DNA of 64,000 nucleotides from JBDGYW01 sp964580055 (GTDB taxonomy: Bacteria > Gemmatimonadota > Gemmatimonadetes > Gemmatimonadales > GWC2-71-9): assembly GCA_964580055.1 (NCBI GenBank), contig CAZOJI010000017.1:1-64000 (forward strand). Reading direction: 5' to 3'. The notes under the pieces were generated by a model, which was not told where the DNA came from, did no database searches, and worked only from the letters and a program-made list of their open reading frames with translations. The translations under genes and the position numbers were made by a program. Below are positions 16,957 through 26,333 of this stretch, one piece after another (the first letter of the stretch is position 1; the number at the start of each line of letters is the position of its first letter).

Positions 16957-18069
16957 TCAGAGAAAGGACCTCGCGTCGGTCAGCTCTATGCCGAATGCTT
17001 CCGCCACCCCGGGATACACGACTTTGCCATCGATGATGTTTAGGCCAAGCAAAAGGCTCTCGTCAGCCCGGCAAGCTTCCTGCCATCCCAGCGACGCGAG
17101 ACGCCGCGCATATGGGAACGTGGCATTCGTGAGCGCGAGAGTGGACGTCCGAGGCACGCCACCCGGCATGTTTGCAACACCGTAGTGCAACACACCGTCG
17201 ACGAGATAAGTTGGCTCCTCGTGAGTTGTCGGCTTGATCGTCTCAATGCAACCGCCTTGATCCACTGAAACGTCCACGATGACCGACCCTGGCTTCATGA
17301 GCTTGAGATCGTCACGCTCGACGAGATTGGGAGCCTTCGCTCCAGTGATCAACACTGCGCCTATCAACAGATCGGCCAACGGCAGCATTTCGAGAATATT
17401 GAGTCTGTTCGAATAGGCGAGATTCACATTCGCAGGCATCACGTCTGAAAGGTAACGGAGCCGCTCGAGGGAGATGTCGAAAATCGTTACGCGGGCGCCC
17501 AGCCCGGCTGCCATCTTCGCGGCATTTGTTCCCACCACTCCGCCCCCGAGAATAAGGGCCTCAGCCGGCAAGACTCCGGGGACCCCACCCAACAGGAGCC
17601 CGAGTCCACCGTAATGCTTCTCGAGGTACTTAGCACCCTCTTGAACGGCCATTCTTCCCGCCACTTCACTCATCGGTGTAAGCAACGGCAACTCGCCCGA
17701 AGGAAGCTCCACGGTTTCATATGCAATCGAAACCGATCCCGTGTCCATGATGGCGCGCGTAAGTTCCTCGTCCGCAGCGTAGTGGAAATACGTAAACACC
17801 ACCTGATCCTTGCGGATCCGAGGCCACTCCACCTTGATGGGCTCCTTTACCTTCACAATCATATCAGCCTGAGCCCACACGCCGTCGGCGCTGGGTACGA
17901 TCTCCGCACCGACGCTGGTGTAGGCGTCGTCCGGGAAGCCGCTCCCCTCCCCCGCGCTCGTCTCGACCAGCACTTTGTGGCCGTCGCCCACCAGCGTCTC
18001 AACACCCGCCGGTACTACCGCAACTCGGTTCTCGTTCGTTTTGATCTCTTTCGGGACTCCGATAATCAT
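16957..18069 (-). CDS. ald: Alanine dehydrogenase
   Basis: NAD-dependent interconversion of L-alanine and pyruvate plus ammonia. 370 residues, exactly family size. It opens MIIGVPKEIKTNENRVA. KVKEP holds the pyruvate-binding lysine, TYFHYAADEEL holds the catalytic histidine, and LILGGGVVGTNAAKMAAGLG is the NAD-binding glycine motif. VSVDQGGCIET and HYGVANMPGGVPRTST complete the set. It stands alone, with a terminator after it and 44 bp between its start and the end of the M16 peptidase gene. Confidence 0.96.
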   Translation of the reverse strand: MIIGVPKEIKTNENRVAVVPAGVETLVGDGHKVLVETSAGEGSGFPDDAYTSVGAEIVPSADGVWAQADMIVKVKEPIKVEWPRIRKDQVVFTYFHYAADEELTRAIMDTGSVSIAYETVELPSGELPLLTPMSEVAGRMAVQEGAKYLEKHYGGLGLLLGGVPGVLPAEALILGGGVVGTNAAKMAAGLGARVTIFDISLERLRYLSDVMPANVNLAYSNRLNILEMLPLADLLIGAVLITGAKAPNLVERDDLKLMKPGSVIVDVSVDQGGCIETIKPTTHEEPTYLVDGVLHYGVANMPGGVPRTSTLALTNATFPYARRLASLGWQEACRADESLLLGLNIIDGKVVYPGVAEAFGIELTDARSFL

Positions 18070-18113
18070 GGCATTCAGGCTCTCTTCATGTGTGATTGTT
18101 GGTCGGCTGCACG

Positions 18114-19364
18114 CTAGGATGGACCCAGTACTGCTGTCGTCATACGATCAGGGTCAAAGAACTCCTCGCTCACGGTCATCACTTCCTCCTCCGATATCGC
18201 GTCTATTTGGGCGAGGAGCTTATCGATCGTCTTGTAAGGTTCACCGAAGAGCGCAATTGTAGCAAGTCGATACATTCGTGCTACTGGGCTCTCTAGAGAC
18301 AGAGTCACTTGCCCTTTCAGTTGCTGCTTCGCTTCAGCCAACCGATGTGCGGTAAGACCGTTTGCCGCAACTTCTGTCAACTCATCTCGGATAGCTTCCA
18401 ACGCCTGCTTAGAATTGGCGGGGTGGGTTCCCACGTAAACCCCAACCACACCGGATTCCTTGTAGAAGGACTGGAAGGAAGACACTGAATATGCCAGGCC
18501 GAGTTCTTCTCGAATGCGCTGGAACAAGGTGCTGGACATCCCCACTCCCAGCACCGAGTTGACCACGATCAGTGGATGGCGTCGCGGGTCGGTGAACCGA
18601 AAAGTGTCCGTCCCGATGACGATGTGTGCTTGTGCTCCGTCTCTGTGAACACGCTTCTCCTCCCCCACAGCCCTCGGCACCGATTGGACCTGCCTCGGTT
18701 TCGGGCCCGACTCAAAGCTGAACCATCCACACTTCGCAAGCAGCTTCAGGAGAAGATCGTGATCGATGTTTCCCGCCGCAGCTATTACGATGTGCCTTGG
18801 ATTGTATGCATTTGAGTGAAGGTCTCGAAGATCGTCGACGCCAAGACCCTGAATGCTTTCCGCAGTACCCAGCACGGAGTATCCGTAAGGGTGCTGCGGC
18901 CACATCGTGTGCGAGTGCAACTCGAAGACGAGATCGTCGGGCGTATCGTGCACCAACCCGATTTCCTCGAGGACTACCTTGCGTTCTCGATTCAGATCGT
19001 CTTCACGGAGTAGTGGATTGCGGACGAGGTCCGTCAAAACGTCGAGCGCACGAGGTAAGTGGTCGTCCAAGACCCGTGCCTGAAAGCACGTATGATCGCG
19101 AGAGGTGTATGCGTCCAGTGCCCCGCCTCTCACTTCGAGTTCCAGTGCAATGTCGCGGGCGCTGCGTCGCTCCGTCCCCTTGAAGACCATATGCTCGAGC
19201 AGGTGCGACACCCCCATCTTCGACTGCTCCTCGTGCGCGGAAGCGCGAGCGACCCAAATCCCGACTGCCACCGACCGTACCCACGGCAGCAGCTCAGACA
19301 TCACGGTCACTCCATTCTCAGCCTCCGAGCGGAACAGCCGCGCGTCGAGCTCGACGGTTCGCAT
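18114..19364 (-). CDS. M16 family zinc metallopeptidase (mitochondrial-processing-peptidase-like)
   Basis: 416 residues from the ATG at 19364, which overlaps the pnp stop (TGATG). The active-site HxxEH is HLLEH in MGVSHLLEHMVFKG, and the distal zinc glutamate lies in RERKVVLEEI. The second half is the inactive M16 lobe with IVIGTDTFRFTDPRRHPLIV and SFYKESGVVGVYVGTHP. It lacks a signal peptide. The rpsO-pnp-M16 order recurs in many bacteria. The physiological substrate is unknown. Confidence 0.93.
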   Translation of the reverse strand: MRTVELDARLFRSEAENGVTVMSELLPWVRSVAVGIWVARASAHEEQSKMGVSHLLEHMVFKGTERRSARDIALELEVRGGALDAYTSRDHTCFQARVLDDHLPRALDVLTDLVRNPLLREDDLNRERKVVLEEIGLVHDTPDDLVFELHSHTMWPQHPYGYSVLGTAESIQGLGVDDLRDLHSNAYNPRHIVIAAAGNIDHDLLLKLLAKCGWFSFESGPKPRQVQSVPRAVGEEKRVHRDGAQAHIVIGTDTFRFTDPRRHPLIVVNSVLGVGMSSTLFQRIREELGLAYSVSSFQSFYKESGVVGVYVGTHPANSKQALEAIRDELTEVAANGLTAHRLAEAKQQLKGQVTLSLESPVARMYRLATIALFGEPYKTIDKLLAQIDAISEEEVMTVSEEFFDPDRMTTAVLGPS

Positions 19365-21478
19365 CAAAGGTCGTCGGTATCTTCGTCGGGTATTTCTGCC
19401 TTCTCCAGCAAGGCTTTGCGGGACAGCCGCATTTTGCCGCGGGAGTCCACTTCGAGCAATTTGACACGCACTACGTCACCCTTCTTTACTACATCCTCGG
19501 TTCTATTGGTGCGCTCGTGCTGCAACTCCGAGATATGCAGCAAGCCCTCGACCCCAGGGAGAATCTCCACGAAGGCGCCGAACTGCGTTGTGTTCTTGAC
19601 AGTGCCTTCATAGACCGTACCCACTTCGGGCTCCTGAACGATTGCGGCGATCATGTCGCGAGCTTTCTCTCCGCGCCATCCTTCGACCGCGGTTACCGTA
19701 ATGACGCCGGTGTCCTCGACATTGATATCGGCGCCGGTCTCCTCCTGAATACCGCGTATGATCTTGCCTTTGGGACCGATTATGTCCCCGATACGATCAG
19801 GTTTGATCTCGAGGGTTATGATCCGCGGCGCGTGCTTCGAAAGGGTGCTGCGATGTTCCGGCAAAGTCTCCGCCATCCTTTCGAGTATGTGCAAGCGCCC
19901 TTTCCGAGCCTTGGCCAGCGCCTCACCGATGATATCCAGAGATATGCCGGTGATCTTGATGTCCATCTGGATCGCTGTCACGCCACCCTTGGTGCCGGCC
20001 ACCTTGAAATCCATGTCACCGAGATGATCTTCGGTTCCCAGGATATCGGTGAGCACCGCGACTCTGTCGCCTTCCTTTATCAGGCCCATTGCCACGCCTG
20101 CACATGCCGCCCTCATTGGAACGCCTGCATCCATCAGACTTAGAGAACCGCCGCAAACCGATGCCATGGACGAGGATCCATTGGACTCCATTATGTCGGA
20201 GACCACTCTTATGGTGTACGGAAAGTCGTCGTACGAAGGCAGCAGCGCTTGCAATGCACGCTCGGCGAGGTTGCCATGCCCAACTTCCCGTCTGGACACT
20301 CCTCTAATCGGGCGGACCTCCCCCACCGAGAAGGCCGGGAAATTGTAGTGGAGCATGAAGCTCTTTGTGGTGGCATCGCGAAGGTGCACGCTCTCGATCC
20401 GCTGTTCATCCGCCACCGACCCCAGCGTTGTGCTCACCAGAGCTTGGGTCTGACCTCGCGTGAATATCGCCGTACCGTGAACCCTAGGCAGGACGCCCAC
20501 TTCACAGGTGATCGGCCGCACAGTGTCAAGATCTCGGCCGTCCACCCTGTCCCCGCTCTCCAATACCTGGGCGCGCATGGTACTGTACTCGATGTCGTCG
20601 AGGACGGATCTCACGTCATCCAGGTTGTCGGGGTAAACCTCTGTGAGCTTTTCGACCGCTTCCTCGTGAACACCGGATATCGCGCGGACACGCTCGGTCT
20701 TGTCATGCAGATTCAGAGCTTCCTTCATCTTGGACTCGGCCAGTTCCCTCACCTTGGAGGTTATCTCGTCCGAGACCTCATGCTTGCTCCATTCCATCTC
20801 CGGCACACCCGCGTCACGTATGACCTCTTGCTGCATGTCCACGAGTTCCGAGATACCGGACTGGGCGAATTCGAGTGCGGCGGCAACATCGTCCTCCGGA
20901 ATCTCGAGAGCGCCGCCCTCGACCATGATGATCGATTCTGATCCGCCCGCGACGACGAAGTCGACATCACTCGACTCGAGTTGCTGGAGCGTCGGGTTCA
21001 TGACCCAATCTCCATCCACTCTACCCACGCGCACTCCTGCCACCGGGCCGCCCCACGGAGCTTTCGAAACCCCCAACGCCAGCGACGCTGCCGTCAGCCC
21101 CAGGACGTCGGCGTCGTTTTCCTGATCGGCCGACAGCACGTAGACGAAGATCTGGACCTCGTTCTTGAAGCCCTTGGGAAACAACGGACGTATCGCTCGA
21201 TCGATCAACCTAGCCGCGAGGATCTCGTCCTGAGCGGGGCGCCCCTCACGTTTGAAGAAACCACCCGGAATCCGCCCTGCCGCGTAAGCTTTTTCACGAT
21301 ACTCCACGATCATCGGGAAGAAATCGAGATGGGTTTCCTTGTCAGCGATCAAGACGGCAGCGAGCACTGTCGTCTCGCCTTGCTGGACGACGGCGCAGCC
21401 AGCGGCCTGCCTGGCCAAGCGCCCCGTCTCCATCCGGTAGTCGCGCCCGGCAAACAGACGTTCTACTGTTTTCATCAT
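19364..21478 (-). CDS. pnp: Polynucleotide phosphorylase
   Basis: 3'-5' phosphorolytic exoribonuclease of the RNA degradosome. 704 residues. First RNase PH domain (to about residue 210, with GFFKREGRPAQDEILAARLI), all-alpha linker, second RNase PH domain (about 310-540, with MDFKVAGTKGGVTAIQMDIK). A KH domain (GPKGKIIRGIQEETGADINV) and a C-terminal S1 domain (TQFGAFVEILPGVEGLLHIS) follow. Two adjacent ATGs (21478, 21475) could start it. It follows rpsO with a possible regulatory hairpin between. Confidence 0.97.
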   Translation of the reverse strand: MMKTVERLFAGRDYRMETGRLARQAAGCAVVQQGETTVLAAVLIADKETHLDFFPMIVEYREKAYAAGRIPGGFFKREGRPAQDEILAARLIDRAIRPLFPKGFKNEVQIFVYVLSADQENDADVLGLTAASLALGVSKAPWGGPVAGVRVGRVDGDWVMNPTLQQLESSDVDFVVAGGSESIIMVEGGALEIPEDDVAAALEFAQSGISELVDMQQEVIRDAGVPEMEWSKHEVSDEITSKVRELAESKMKEALNLHDKTERVRAISGVHEEAVEKLTEVYPDNLDDVRSVLDDIEYSTMRAQVLESGDRVDGRDLDTVRPITCEVGVLPRVHGTAIFTRGQTQALVSTTLGSVADEQRIESVHLRDATTKSFMLHYNFPAFSVGEVRPIRGVSRREVGHGNLAERALQALLPSYDDFPYTIRVVSDIMESNGSSSMASVCGGSLSLMDAGVPMRAACAGVAMGLIKEGDRVAVLTDILGTEDHLGDMDFKVAGTKGGVTAIQMDIKITGISLDIIGEALAKARKGRLHILERMAETLPEHRSTLSKHAPRIITLEIKPDRIGDIIGPKGKIIRGIQEETGADINVEDTGVITVTAVEGWRGEKARDMIAAIVQEPEVGTVYEGTVKNTTQFGAFVEILPGVEGLLHISELQHERTNRTEDVVKKGDVVRVKLLEVDSRGKMRLSRKALLEKAEIPDEDTDDL

Positions 21479-21492
21479 GGTATTCCCTGCGT

Positions 21493-21529
21493 GAGCACTC
21501 TGAAATGAAAAGAAGCGCCCGAAGTGCTC
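21493..21529 (-). promoter_or_regulatory. Hairpin in the rpsO-pnp leader
   Basis: GAGCACT (21523-21529, minus sense) pairs perfectly with AGTGCTC (21493-21499) around a 23-nt loop, ending 14 nt before the pnp start. In enterobacteria the pnp leader folds into an RNase III site used for autoregulation. A similar role here is inference from position only. Confidence 0.4.
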
Positions 21530-21560
21530 AACTCAGACGCCTCATGCCCACGCCCGGCCG

Positions 21561-21821
21561 CTAATGGCGGAGTCCAAGCTCCGCGATGAGCTGACGATAG
21601 CCTTCCAGGTCGGTCCGCTTGAGGTAATCCAACAGGCGGCGACGCTTGCTGACCATTGTCAGCAGACCACGCCGCCCGTGGTAATCCTTTTTGTGTGTGC
21701 GGAAATGGTCCGTCAGTACATTGATTCGTTCGCTCAAAACCGCTATTTGTACTCGAGCGGACCCCGTATCTTTGGGGTGTTGCTGGTACTTCTGGACCAC
21801 AGATTGCTTGTCAAAGCTCAT
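21561..21821 (-). CDS. rpsO: 30S ribosomal protein S15
   Basis: 86 residues starting at MSFDKQSVVQKYQQHPKDTG. Core motifs are GSARVQIAVLSERINVLTDH and KKDYHGRRGLLTMVSKRRRL. Binds 16S rRNA early in assembly. The frame is open further upstream (to 22067), but that extension lacks homology and runs into the divergent kinase gene, so the ATG at 21821 is used. Followed by pnp. Confidence 0.96.
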   Translation of the reverse strand: MSFDKQSVVQKYQQHPKDTGSARVQIAVLSERINVLTDHFRTHKKDYHGRRGLLTMVSKRRRLLDYLKRTDLEGYRQLIAELGLRH

Positions 21822-21899
21822 GAAAGATGTATCCTCACAGGGCGCAGGCACGGATACGCTACCCAGTTCCGTGATTTTTCTTAGCTTGCAAATGTACCA

Positions 21900-21914
21900 A
21901 TCACCAAATGTGAT
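21900..21914. promoter_or_regulatory. Small inverted repeat in the divergent rpsO/kinase upstream region
   Basis: ATCAC-N5-GTGAT lies 13 bp before the kinase ATG, preceded by TTGCAA (21885-21890), which could serve as a -35 element for the kinase. The short arms mean chance is possible. Confidence 0.25.
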
Positions 21915-21927
21915 GTAAAGGCTAGCG

Positions 21928-22914
21928 ATGGGTATCACCGCACACGATCTCAAGGGACACCGGGTAGGACCGTTCACCGTAGAAGAGCTTATCGGCGAAG
22001 GCGGCTTTGCATGGGTGTTCGCCTCCAGACGCGACGACAGTTCCCGCGTTGCTCTGAAGATCCTCAAGCCACGTTATTCAGGGGATTCAGAGTTCGAGGC
22101 GAGGTTCCGCAATGAATACTCCTTTGCATCGGAGCTCACGCATCCCAACGTCGTGCGGATTCTTGATGTGGGAAAGGTAGACGGCCTGACCTATTTCTCT
22201 ATGGACCTCTACCTCAATTCGGTGGCCTCTCTGATTGCCAGAGCACCGCAAATCCCGGAGTCGACACTGCTGAGCATAGCCACCGACGTGACGGCCGGAC
22301 TCGCGTTCGCACACGAAAGAGGCATTGTCCACAGAGACATAAAACCCGACAACATCCTGCTGAAGCAAGATGGCACGGCGGTCATTTCGGACTTCGGCAT
22401 TGCGAAGGCTGTTTCCGGATATGCAACGGCCACCGGAGTCAACATGACGATCGGCACGCCGCAGTACATCTCGCCCGAACAAGCGCAGGGGCGCAAGCTC
22501 GACGGCCGCAGTGATCTCTATTCTCTTGGTGTCACGCTTTACAAAGCCGCGACGGGCGAGGCCCCGTTTCGATCGACGGACTGGTTCGAGCTAGCACGCA
22601 TGCACGTTGAGGATACGCCAAGATCGCCGCGCAGCAGACGGCCGGATCTCTCGAAGCGATTCGAACGGATAATCCTGCGGTGCCTGGCAAAGCACCCAAA
22701 CGATCGTTACGTCTCCTCCGTCGAGCTCCTGGACGACCTCCGCCACATTGCTGACTCGAGCAGAGCTACCAGCGCCTTCGGAGCAGCGCCGACGCCCACC
22801 GCAGAACTCGAGGCGAAGCCGCGCCAGGACAAGCGGAACGTGTGGGCCAGATATCTCGTAGCGATTCTACTGATTGCCATCGTCGCCGCCGTAGTAGTTG
22901 TATTGGGTCGGTGA
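21928..22914 (+). CDS. Tail-anchored Ser/Thr protein kinase (Hanks type)
   Basis: 328 residues. Kinase domain about 15-270: glycine loop LIGEGGFAWVF, VALKIL lysine, catalytic loop IVHRDIKPDN, ISDFGIAKA, activation segment TIGTPQYISPEQAQG and DGRSDLYSLGV. A short linker leads to one C-terminal membrane helix (YLVAILLIAIVAAVVVVL) ending at the last residues, so no extracellular sensor exists and the catalytic domain faces the cytoplasm. Lone plus-strand gene between rpsO and rseP. Its target is unknown. Confidence 0.93.
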   Translation: MGITAHDLKGHRVGPFTVEELIGEGGFAWVFASRRDDSSRVALKILKPRYSGDSEFEARFRNEYSFASELTHPNVVRILDVGKVDGLTYFSMDLYLNSVASLIARAPQIPESTLLSIATDVTAGLAFAHERGIVHRDIKPDNILLKQDGTAVISDFGIAKAVSGYATATGVNMTIGTPQYISPEQAQGRKLDGRSDLYSLGVTLYKAATGEAPFRSTDWFELARMHVEDTPRSPRSRRPDLSKRFERIILRCLAKHPNDRYVSSVELLDDLRHIADSSRATSAFGAAPTPTAELEAKPRQDKRNVWARYLVAILLIAIVAAVVVVLGR

Positions 22915-22943
22915 TCGCTACAACTGGCAACGCCAAACATTGC

Positions 22944-24302
22944 TCAGATACCGAAGACTCTGAGCAGGTCGTTCGCCACAGCCCAGACCATGATACCGAG
23001 CAGTAGGAAGAGCCCCACCTGTGTGAGACGGATTCGAAGCGCGAGCGACAGTGGTTTGCCGCGCACGCCTTCGAGTAGCAGCAACACCAAATGCCCGCCG
23101 TCGAGTACCGGGATAGGCAGCAGGTTCAGTATCGCCAGATTCACAGAAAGAAACGCCATGAAACTGATCAATGCGTCGATACCCAATCGGGCGAACTGAC
23201 CCGAGACCTGCCCGATCAGAATTGGCCCCCCAATCTCGCGCGGCGATATATCGCGCATCACGATTCCCTTCAGGGTGAACAAGACCAGTTCCGCTTTGTT
23301 CCAGGCTTCGTTCACTCCCCACACAAGTGCGCCGCCGAGCCCGAATCTGACGCGCACTCTGGCACGGTTGATACCGATACGTCCGCGCTTCGTGACCTCT
23401 CCCGTTCCGGGGTCTTGAACGCTCTGCGCCATCGGCACCACAGCGAGATCAATCGTTGTGTCACCGCGAAGCACCGTCACTGGAAGAGTGTCTCCGGCGC
23501 TGGCTTCCACGGCACGCACCAATTCGCCCCAGGTTCTGACCGAGTCGCCTCCAGCCCGAATGAACAAGTCGTTGTCCATCACCCCGGCCTCTTCGGCAGG
23601 TTGACCGACCACGACCGAGGTGACGCGCGCCTCCAGATGCGGCCGTAGCGCCGTAGCCACGGACACGCGTGTCTCGACATCCGTCCCAGGTATGTTGAGG
23701 ATCACCGGATCGCCTTCGGCGAAATCGAACCGTAGCCTCTCGGAGGAGGGATCGAGAACCGCCTCCAGCACGTCCTGCCAGTACTCGACCGTGTCCCCAT
23801 TGATCCGAACGATCTTAGTTCCGTACGGGACTTCTTCCAGCGCATCTGCGGATTGCGGCAGCTCCTCCGCGTCAACACCAGCGAGCGTGGTGGTGGGGTC
23901 TACATATTGGCCGTAGGCGGCGGCGAGGCCCGCGTACGCGAAGCAGGCGAACAGAGCGTTCATGGCCACGCCGGCGGAAATGACGAGAATCCTCGCGCCT
24001 AGCGGTTTGTTCTCAAACATCCTCTCAGGGGGGTATTCCTCTTCCAGCGCACCGCCTTCCACAGCGCCCATGACCTCCTGCTCCTCCTTCGAGGCCATCT
24101 TGACGTAACCACCAAAAGGCAGCCACGCGACCCTGTACTCGGTCTCCCCCCATTTGAACGACAGCGGTGTAGCCGGACCCATACCGATCGAGAAACGGGG
24201 AACGGCAATTCCAACAGCCTTCGCCGCTATGAAGTGGCCAAGCTCGTGCACGAATATCAGCACGCCAAGTACGAGAATAAACGCGCCTATGGTCAGGAGC
24301 AT
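22944..24302 (-). CDS. rseP: RIP site-2 metalloprotease RseP
   Basis: Intramembrane protease that cleaves anti-sigma factors or signal-peptide remnants. Starting at ATG 24302 (MLLTIGAFILVLGVLIFV), the zinc motif HELGHF falls inside the first helix. A PDZ region (VVGQPAEEAGVMDNDLF) and the third zinc ligand in NLLPIPVLDGGHLVLL follow. The frame opens 9 codons earlier inside dxr, but this ATG matches family N-termini. Last gene of the rpsB-to-rseP block, overlapping dxr by 10 bp. Confidence 0.94.
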   Translation of the reverse strand: MLLTIGAFILVLGVLIFVHELGHFIAAKAVGIAVPRFSIGMGPATPLSFKWGETEYRVAWLPFGGYVKMASKEEQEVMGAVEGGALEEEYPPERMFENKPLGARILVISAGVAMNALFACFAYAGLAAAYGQYVDPTTTLAGVDAEELPQSADALEEVPYGTKIVRINGDTVEYWQDVLEAVLDPSSERLRFDFAEGDPVILNIPGTDVETRVSVATALRPHLEARVTSVVVGQPAEEAGVMDNDLFIRAGGDSVRTWGELVRAVEASAGDTLPVTVLRGDTTIDLAVVPMAQSVQDPGTGEVTKRGRIGINRARVRVRFGLGGALVWGVNEAWNKAELVLFTLKGIVMRDISPREIGGPILIGQVSGQFARLGIDALISFMAFLSVNLAILNLLPIPVLDGGHLVLLLLEGVRGKPLSLALRIRLTQVGLFLLLGIMVWAVANDLLRVFGI

Positions 24303-25435
24303 GCCGCCTCCGATTCCACACGCGCCCAACGGTCCACATCGATCACGGTCTTGAGATCGCTGGCGGGCGTCCCGTCGTGGCGTTGAAGCACTGTGTCGAT
24401 CACCAACGGTATTCTGCCAAACACAATTCTACCTTCGAGAAAAGCGCCAACAGCAACTTCGTTGGCGGCGTTGAACACTGCCGGTGCCGTACCACCCGCT
24501 CGACCCGCATCGACGCCGAGTGTGAAGGCAGTGAAGACTTCTCGGCGAATCGGCTCGAAAGTCAGGGCGCCGGCACTTACCGGATCGAAGCGGGGCACCG
24601 CTTCATCGCGCACGCGCTCGGGGTAGGTCAACGCATAGAGAATCGGGAGCTCCATGGTTGGGAATCCCACCTGAGCCAACATCGATCCATCCACGAACTC
24701 CGCGAAGGCGTGAACGATGGACTGTGGATGCACCACGACGTCGATTGCATCATACCCCAGGCCGAAGAAATAGTGCGCCTCGATCACCTCGAGCGCCTTG
24801 TTGGCCAACGTCGCGCTGTCCACCGTTATCTTGCGGCCCATGGCCCACGTTGGATGATTCAGCGCATCCGTCACCGTTGCACTCTCGATGCGTTCCTTGG
24901 CCCATTCGCGAAAGGGTCCGCCCGACGCAGTGAGAATGAGCCGAGAAAACTCCTCCGGCGGCCGCCCTGCAACACACTGAAGTACCGCGCTGTGCTCCGA
25001 GTCTATGGGAACGACCTGGCCTCCGCCGGCTTTCGCGGTGTCCAGGACCAGGTCTCCCGCCATCACCATCGTTTCCTTGTTTGCCAGCGCGACACGCTTG
25101 CCGGCCTCCAAAGCCGCAATAGTCGCCTGCAATCCCGCGGCACCCACTATCGCGTTCACAACGATGCCTACATCCGGGTGAGTGGCGGCATCGACGAGGC
25201 ATTGAGGGCCGACCGAATCAACCTCAGCCCGTTTTGCGGTCCCGCTCCTCCCACCGCCGTTGACGAGGCCAATGAAACCCGCGTTCACAGCGGACGCCTG
25301 TTCAAGCAGTAGCTCTTCAGATCCGTGTGCGGTCAGTGCCACGACGCTGAACAGATCAGTTTGCCGCCGCAGAACTCTGATGGCCGCAGTGCCTATCGAC
25401 CCGGTCGACCCGAGAATCGCAACACCGACACTCAT
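24293..25435 (-). CDS. dxr: 1-deoxy-D-xylulose 5-phosphate reductoisomerase
   Basis: Second step of the MEP isoprenoid pathway. 380 residues from the ATG at 25435, which overlaps the cdsA stop (ATGA). It has the NADPH motif AILGSTGSIG, ANKETMVMAG, PIDSEHSAVLQC, TASGGPFR and the metal/substrate-binding HPTWAMGRKITVDSATLANK. The C-terminal helical domain is complete. Its presence implies the MEP rather than the mevalonate route. Confidence 0.96.
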   Translation of the reverse strand: MSVGVAILGSTGSIGTAAIRVLRRQTDLFSVVALTAHGSEELLLEQASAVNAGFIGLVNGGGRSGTAKRAEVDSVGPQCLVDAATHPDVGIVVNAIVGAAGLQATIAALEAGKRVALANKETMVMAGDLVLDTAKAGGGQVVPIDSEHSAVLQCVAGRPPEEFSRLILTASGGPFREWAKERIESATVTDALNHPTWAMGRKITVDSATLANKALEVIEAHYFFGLGYDAIDVVVHPQSIVHAFAEFVDGSMLAQVGFPTMELPILYALTYPERVRDEAVPRFDPVSAGALTFEPIRREVFTAFTLGVDAGRAGGTAPAVFNAANEVAVGAFLEGRIVFGRIPLVIDTVLQRHDGTPASDLKTVIDVDRWARVESEAACS

Positions 25436-26298
25436 GCAACGCCAAACGTCGAAAGCAGAATGACCGAAGTGGGAACCGCCCAATAAAGCGAGTCGAACCG
25501 GTCCATGACCCCGCCGTGCCCTCCGAAAAACGTGCCCGAGTCCTTTGTTCCGGCTTCGCGCTTGAACAGCGACTCTGCCACGTCACCAGCTTGCCCGACT
25601 ATCGAGACCAAAAGGCCGAAAACCAAGAGCTGCCAAACAGGCAGCGATAAACCGTTTGGCCACAACGACAGTATTCCGTACACGGGAGCAGCAACCACTC
25701 CGGCCATAGTGCCGGTAACTGCGCCAGCCCACGTCTTATTCGGGCTCAGCAACGGTGTCAATTTGGGCCCGCCAATGATGGAACCGCCCACATATGCGAG
25801 TGTGTCACAGCTCCACACGGCCACGAGGGGTAGAAACACCAGCCATGTCGAAGCCCATGAAGAAAGCGGGTGACTGGGATGTCTCAACAGAATGAGCAGT
25901 GCCGGTAGAAAACCGGCGTACAGTACGGCGAACACCGTGACGGCTGCTGAGGCGAGGGGTCTATCGCTGACAGATCTCGTCCGGGACGCGATCAACATCA
26001 CGAGCATCATCCAGATTGCGCCCCAGAGCCACACGGAGATTGGATCACGGGCAAGTCCACCGGGCGCGGTCAGGAATACGCAAAAAGGCGCTGCCCCCGC
26101 AGCGAGATAACCGACCTGCCGGAGCGGCCGCACGCCACCCAATTCTGCGAGCCGATAGGCTTCGCGAGTACCGGCAACACAAATCACAGCAAGCGCTCCG
26201 GCCAGAGCCCAACCACCAACGTAAACGACACCAAACGCGGCGGGTATTCCGATGACCGCCACGATAACCCGACTCGCGAGATTCGAGGACATAGACAA
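25432..26298 (-). CDS. cdsA: Phosphatidate cytidylyltransferase
   Basis: Makes CDP-diacylglycerol for phospholipid synthesis. 288 residues with about eight membrane helices. Family motifs are LLSPNKTWAGAVTG and the C-terminal signature KDSGTFFGGHGGVMDRFDS. In most bacteria uppS lies between frr and cdsA. Here cdsA starts 35 bp after the frr stop with no uppS. Confidence 0.94.
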   Translation of the reverse strand: MSMSSNLASRVIVAVIGIPAAFGVVYVGGWALAGALAVICVAGTREAYRLAELGGVRPLRQVGYLAAGAAPFCVFLTAPGGLARDPISVWLWGAIWMMLVMLIASRTRSVSDRPLASAAVTVFAVLYAGFLPALLILLRHPSHPLSSWASTWLVFLPLVAVWSCDTLAYVGGSIIGGPKLTPLLSPNKTWAGAVTGTMAGVVAAPVYGILSLWPNGLSLPVWQLLVFGLLVSIVGQAGDVAESLFKREAGTKDSGTFFGGHGGVMDRFDSLYWAVPTSVILLSTFGVA

Positions 26299-26333
26299 AC
26301 TGAAGGCAAGCCGAAGATTAGTCTACGGCTGAC

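Noticed and set aside
21822..22067. Upstream extension of the rpsO frame
   Set aside because: It lacks S15 homology and overlaps the start of the divergent kinase; the ATG at 21821 gives the normal 86-residue protein.
24377..25312. Long plus-strand open frame (311 codons) opposite dxr
   Set aside because: It is antisense to a clearly conserved gene, has no recognisable domain and follows from the codon bias of dxr.
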